DNA of 9,181 bases from Fidelibacterota bacterium (GTDB lineage: Bacteria; Fidelibacterota; Marinisomatia; SCGC-AAA003-L08; TS1B11), in NCBI GenBank assembly GCA_022564085.1, contig JADFMC010000062.1:1-9181 (forward strand), in the 5' to 3' direction. The notes under the pieces are model-generated. The model was not told the DNA's origin and did not search any database. It was given only the letters and a program-made list of their open reading frames with translations. Each line of letters starts with the position of its first letter. Position 1 is the first letter of the stretch. Positions 6,453 through 9,181 of the stretch are shown piece by piece. The translations under genes were made by a program, and so were the position numbers.

Positions 6453-7258
6453 TGCCGGGTTTCGTCATCCAGAGCGCGTCCGGCGCCTGGAATGGGGTAT
6501 CGGCTTATCTGAATGATACCACCTCCTACACACCTGTTATGGGAGATGAAATAACGGTCACCGGTACTGTGGATGAAGACTGGGCGGCCTATTCATTCCA
6601 GTTCTCGAACAATACCGTAATCAGGGACATCAGCGTTGTGGTGGTTACCGGCAGCGGAATGACTATCGCCGCCACAACCGTTAGCGGTGCGGATCTGTTG
6701 GCTGATCCTGAGTCGTACGAAGGTGTGTTGGTTACCATAGACTCAGTAGCAGTAACCAGCCTGAACAGCTTTGACTGGTCCGTGTCCGACGGCACCGGCG
6801 AGTTCCTGATCGATGATGATTGGCTGGCGACCGATAGCCCTCCCGACACTATGATAAATGGTCTCGCAGTGGGTGATGTGATCCTGGGCTTGTCCGGTAT
6901 TTACAATCACAGTTTCGGGACCATCAAGGTCCAGATCCGTGATTTGGAAGATCTGGGTGTTGAGCTGGGAGTGGATAGATTGGCCGATCTGCCAACTGTG
7001 TTCTCGCTAAGCCAGAACTACCCCAACCCGTTCAACCCGGCCACCACCATCAACTACACCCTGCCGCGGCAGACCAAGCACACCCTGAAGGTGTATAACC
7101 TGCTGGGCGCGGAAGTGGCCACCCTGGTGAGCGATACGAAACCGGCGGGGGCCTACTCCATCACCTGGAACGCCCAGCGCTTCGCCAGCGGCCTATACTT
7201 CATCCGCCTGGAGGCGGGGGATTATAATAACGTGAAGAAGATGATCCTGCTGAAGTAG
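6452..7258 (+). CDS. OB-fold protein with T9SS C-terminal sorting domain (C-terminal part of a split gene)
   Basis: The 268-residue frame begins inside an OB-fold domain (GFVIQ, SGAWNGV, GDEITVTGTV; about residues 1-60). A second OB-like domain follows (about 78-170: DPESYEGVLVTIDSV, VSDGTGEFLIDDDW, GDVILGLSGI). It ends in a type IX secretion sorting domain (about 183-268) with QNYPNPFNPATTI, VYNLLGAEVATL, ITWN, SGLYFIRL and a Lys-rich terminus. Such OB domains occur beside EEP nuclease domains in secreted nucleases and probably bind nucleic acid. The GTG at 6452 is only a formal start: the domain is incomplete without the upstream frame, so the gene is probably frameshifted or contains a sequence error. 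The sorting tag would send the mature protein through the outer membrane to the surface or medium. A strong terminator follows 32 nt downstream. The C-terminal assignment is secure; the N-terminus is not. Confidence 0.8.
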   Translation: MPGFVIQSASGAWNGVSAYLNDTTSYTPVMGDEITVTGTVDEDWAAYSFQFSNNTVIRDISVVVVTGSGMTIAATTVSGADLLADPESYEGVLVTIDSVAVTSLNSFDWSVSDGTGEFLIDDDWLATDSPPDTMINGLAVGDVILGLSGIYNHSFGTIKVQIRDLEDLGVELGVDRLADLPTVFSLSQNYPNPFNPATTINYTLPRQTKHTLKVYNLLGAEVATLVSDTKPAGAYSITWNAQRFASGLYFIRLEAGDYNNVKKMILLK

Positions 7259-7290
7259 GCCACGGTCTGTAGCGCACTAGGCGACAAATT

Positions 7291-7323
7291 CGGGGGAGGG
7301 GCTGAATACCCTCCCCCGTTTTT
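7291..7323 (+). terminator. Strong intrinsic (Rho-independent) terminator
   Basis: CGGGGGAGGG (7291-7300) and CCCTCCCCCG (7309-7318) form a perfect 10-bp GC-rich stem with an 8-nt loop, followed directly by TTTTT (7319-7323) and ATTAT. It ends transcription of the OB-fold gene and separates it from the nuclease gene at 7355. Confidence 0.95.
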
Positions 7324-7354
7324 ATTATCTCCGGCGGCAGGCGTAACTTCGGTC

Positions 7355-8659
7355 ATGTCGAAGAGTCCACTTCTCAGCTGGTTTGCAATTACTGTGCTGG
7401 CCCTGAGCCTGGAAAGTTTATCCGGCCTCCCCGTGGCCGGAACGGCCAGGGCCCAGGAGCGGACCTTAAAGGTGATGGCCTACAACCTGCTGAACTATCC
7501 CGATCACGATGACCAGTATGTACGGACTGATTACTTTGTCACCATTTTTGGCGCCACTGAGCCCGATATACTGGTGGTGACTGAAATTAAATCGCAGGCC
7601 GGGGTTGACCGGCTGCTGGAATTTGGCCTCAGCCGCATTTCCCGCGATTATGTGGCGGGCCCCTTTATCAACGGTTACAATACCGATAACGCCGTCTATT
7701 ACCGCGCCGACAGGGTGACCCTGGAGAATAACATCCGCATCACCACCGCCCTGCGCGATATAAACGGCTATACCTTTTCCATTGACGACCATGATGACGG
7801 CACGTTCACATTTACCATTTTCGTGGCCCATCTCAAGGCCAGCGATACCAGCCTTGATCGGACCAAGCGACACCTGGAGTGCAGCCGGCTGGCAAACTAC
7901 ATTGCCCAGCAGGACAGCAACTACTATTATGCCTTCGCCGGGGATTTCAACATATATAGAGCCAGCGAGGCGGCCTATAAGCTGCTGCTGGACAGCATGG
8001 CGGTGGACCTGGAAGACCCCCTCGATGCCCGGGTTGCATGGCATGATAATTCCAGTTACAACTACCTGCACACCCAGTCTACCCGCACGGGACAATTGCC
8101 TGATGGTGGCGCCTCCGGGGGGCTGGACGACCGCTTCGACTTCATCCTGCTGTCCCACCAGATGCTGCGCGACAGTGGACCGCTGACCTTTGCTACCGGC
8201 ACCTACAGCGCCTTTGGCAACGACGGCGATCATCTCAATTACAATATTAATGCCGGTGACAACCGGGTGGTGACAAGGACCATGGCCGACGCCCTGTATT
8301 ACGCATCGGATCACCTGCCGGTGCTGTTGAATTTGTCTTACCCCACAACTCTGGCAGTCGCGGATCGGGCCGGCCTACCAGTGAACTACGTCCTATATCA
8401 AAACTATCCCAACCCATTCAATCCCGGCACGACGATCCAATTCGACCTGCCGGTGGCCTCGGCTACCCGCATCACGGTCTACGACCTGCTGGGCCGGGAG
8501 GTGGTACGGCTGGCGGATGGCCGTCTGGAACCTGGGCATCACCGGCTGGAGTGGGATGGACGGGATAGCCGGGGCCATATGGTGCCGACCGGTATGTATA
8601 TCGTGTCGATGAGGACGCCGGAGTTCGGGAAAAATATCAAGATAGTGCTACTTAAATAG
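7355..8659 (+). CDS. Secreted endonuclease/exonuclease/phosphatase family protein with T9SS sorting domain
   Basis: The 434-residue product has a signal peptide (residues 1-33, probable cleavage after ARA). The EEP fold spans about 37-328, with the expected metal and catalytic elements: Asn44 in YNLLN, Glu77 in VVTEIKS, His159 in AHLKA, Asp197 and Asn199 in GDFN, Asp262 in DRFDFIL, and Asp319-His320 in SDHLP. All key residues are present, so it should be an active, metal-dependent phosphodiesterase; the substrate (DNA, RNA, sphingolipid or phosphoinositide) cannot be read from sequence. Residues 346-434 are a T9SS sorting domain (QNYPNPFNPGTTI, VYDLLGREVVRL, TGMYIVSM). The protein is therefore probably released to the surface or medium, where DNA scavenging is a reasonable inference. 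The ATG at 7355 gives the intact signal peptide. It follows a terminator, so it has its own promoter or relies on readthrough. Confidence 0.93.
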   Translation: MSKSPLLSWFAITVLALSLESLSGLPVAGTARAQERTLKVMAYNLLNYPDHDDQYVRTDYFVTIFGATEPDILVVTEIKSQAGVDRLLEFGLSRISRDYVAGPFINGYNTDNAVYYRADRVTLENNIRITTALRDINGYTFSIDDHDDGTFTFTIFVAHLKASDTSLDRTKRHLECSRLANYIAQQDSNYYYAFAGDFNIYRASEAAYKLLLDSMAVDLEDPLDARVAWHDNSSYNYLHTQSTRTGQLPDGGASGGLDDRFDFILLSHQMLRDSGPLTFATGTYSAFGNDGDHLNYNINAGDNRVVTRTMADALYYASDHLPVLLNLSYPTTLAVADRAGLPVNYVLYQNYPNPFNPGTTIQFDLPVASATRITVYDLLGREVVRLADGRLEPGHHRLEWDGRDSRGHMVPTGMYIVSMRTPEFGKNIKIVLLK

Positions 8660-8690
8660 GCCGGCCATGAGCACTGGACTAACTCCCTGG

Positions 8691-8722
8691 GCCTGTCCGG
8701 CGTGCAGACCGGCCTTCCAGGC
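8691..8722. repeat. Imperfect GC-rich hairpin after the nuclease gene
   Basis: GCCTG (8691-8695) pairs with CAGGC (8718-8722), and CCGG (8697-8700) with CCGG (8709-8712), with unequal bulges of 1 and 5 nt. It lies 31 nt after the nuclease stop. There is no T-run, so it is a weak terminator candidate at most. Confidence 0.35.
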
Positions 8723-8760
8723 AGGTTATTGCCGGCCGGATTGATCCAGTACCCTAAATT

Positions 8761-8789
8761 CGGTCAACATTAACCGACCAACTTGACCG
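8761..8789. promoter_or_regulatory. Inverted repeat upstream of the lyase gene (possible operator)
   Basis: CGGTCAA (8761-8767) and TTGACCG (8783-8789) are perfect inverted copies, 22 bp centre to centre, about two helical turns. A third, one-mismatch copy TTAACCG (8770-8776) lies between them and could form an alternative hairpin with the first. The repeat ends 9 nt before the ATG at 8799. It could bind a dimeric regulator or shape the 5' leader. Confidence 0.4.
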
Positions 8790-8798
8790 CATTGCCCC

Positions 8799-9181
<383 letters not shown>

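Noticed and set aside
6432..6454. Programmed -1 ribosomal frameshift at the C-run
   Set aside because: The codons TGG CCC CCT do not form an X-XXY-YYZ slippery heptamer that permits re-pairing of both tRNAs, and no clear stimulatory structure is seen; a base deletion or sequence error is simpler.
7466..8314. 282-residue open frame on the minus strand
   Set aside because: Antisense to the EEP nuclease, whose forward frame has all catalytic motifs; the reverse frame has only low-complexity Val/Ile/Gly composition.
8741..8769. TTGATC as a -35 box for the lyase gene
   Set aside because: No acceptable -10 hexamer lies 16-18 nt downstream.

Overview
The window (about 9.2 kb, moderately GC-rich, all genes on the + strand) most likely comes from a didermic bacterium of the FCB superphylum. 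Two proteins end in a Por/T9SS-type C-terminal sorting domain with the hallmark YPNPFNP motif. That form of the tag is common in Marinimicrobia, Calditrichota, KSB1, Zixibacteria and similar uncultured lineages. Export-type proteins, multiheme cytochromes and CRTAC1 (FG-GAP plus ASPIC/UnbV) proteins fit this assignment. The phylum itself cannot be fixed from this sequence alone. None of the assigned start codons has a convincing Shine-Dalgarno sequence, which also fits FCB bacteria.

Region 1 (1-3974) is a tightly spaced set of three genes. The first is the 3' part of a multiheme c-type cytochrome, cut by the left edge, with four CxxCH motifs visible. The second is a membrane-anchored CRTAC1 protein with seven calcium-binding FG-GAP/VCBS repeats and a C-terminal ASPIC/UnbV domain. 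The third is a membrane-anchored TPR protein. Gaps of 15 and 19 nt suggest one operon. Together they look like an extracytoplasmic module that carries electrons or assembles proteins at the cell envelope; its function is not known.

Region 2 (3975-6134) is a 321-nt non-coding gap that ends in a promoter-like stretch with two ACATGT palindromes, followed by a second CRTAC1 paralogue. This paralogue also has seven repeats and an ASPIC/UnbV domain, but carries an extra N-terminal insert.

Region 3 (6135-8659) holds two T9SS-tagged proteins. The first, an OB-fold protein, appears broken: its N-terminal half (6222-6452) and C-terminal half (6452-7258) lie in different frames and abut at a C-rich run. 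A lipoprotein-like signal sequence lies just upstream in yet another register. A strong intrinsic terminator (7291-7323) follows. The second protein is a secreted endonuclease/exonuclease/phosphatase (EEP) family enzyme. OB-fold and EEP domains are often fused in extracellular nucleases, so the two genes may be a split version of that system.

Region 4 (8660-9181) is an intergenic stretch with a hairpin and a 7-bp inverted repeat, then the 5' end of a beta-eliminating lyase. An Asp at a specificity position favours tryptophanase over tyrosine phenol-lyase.
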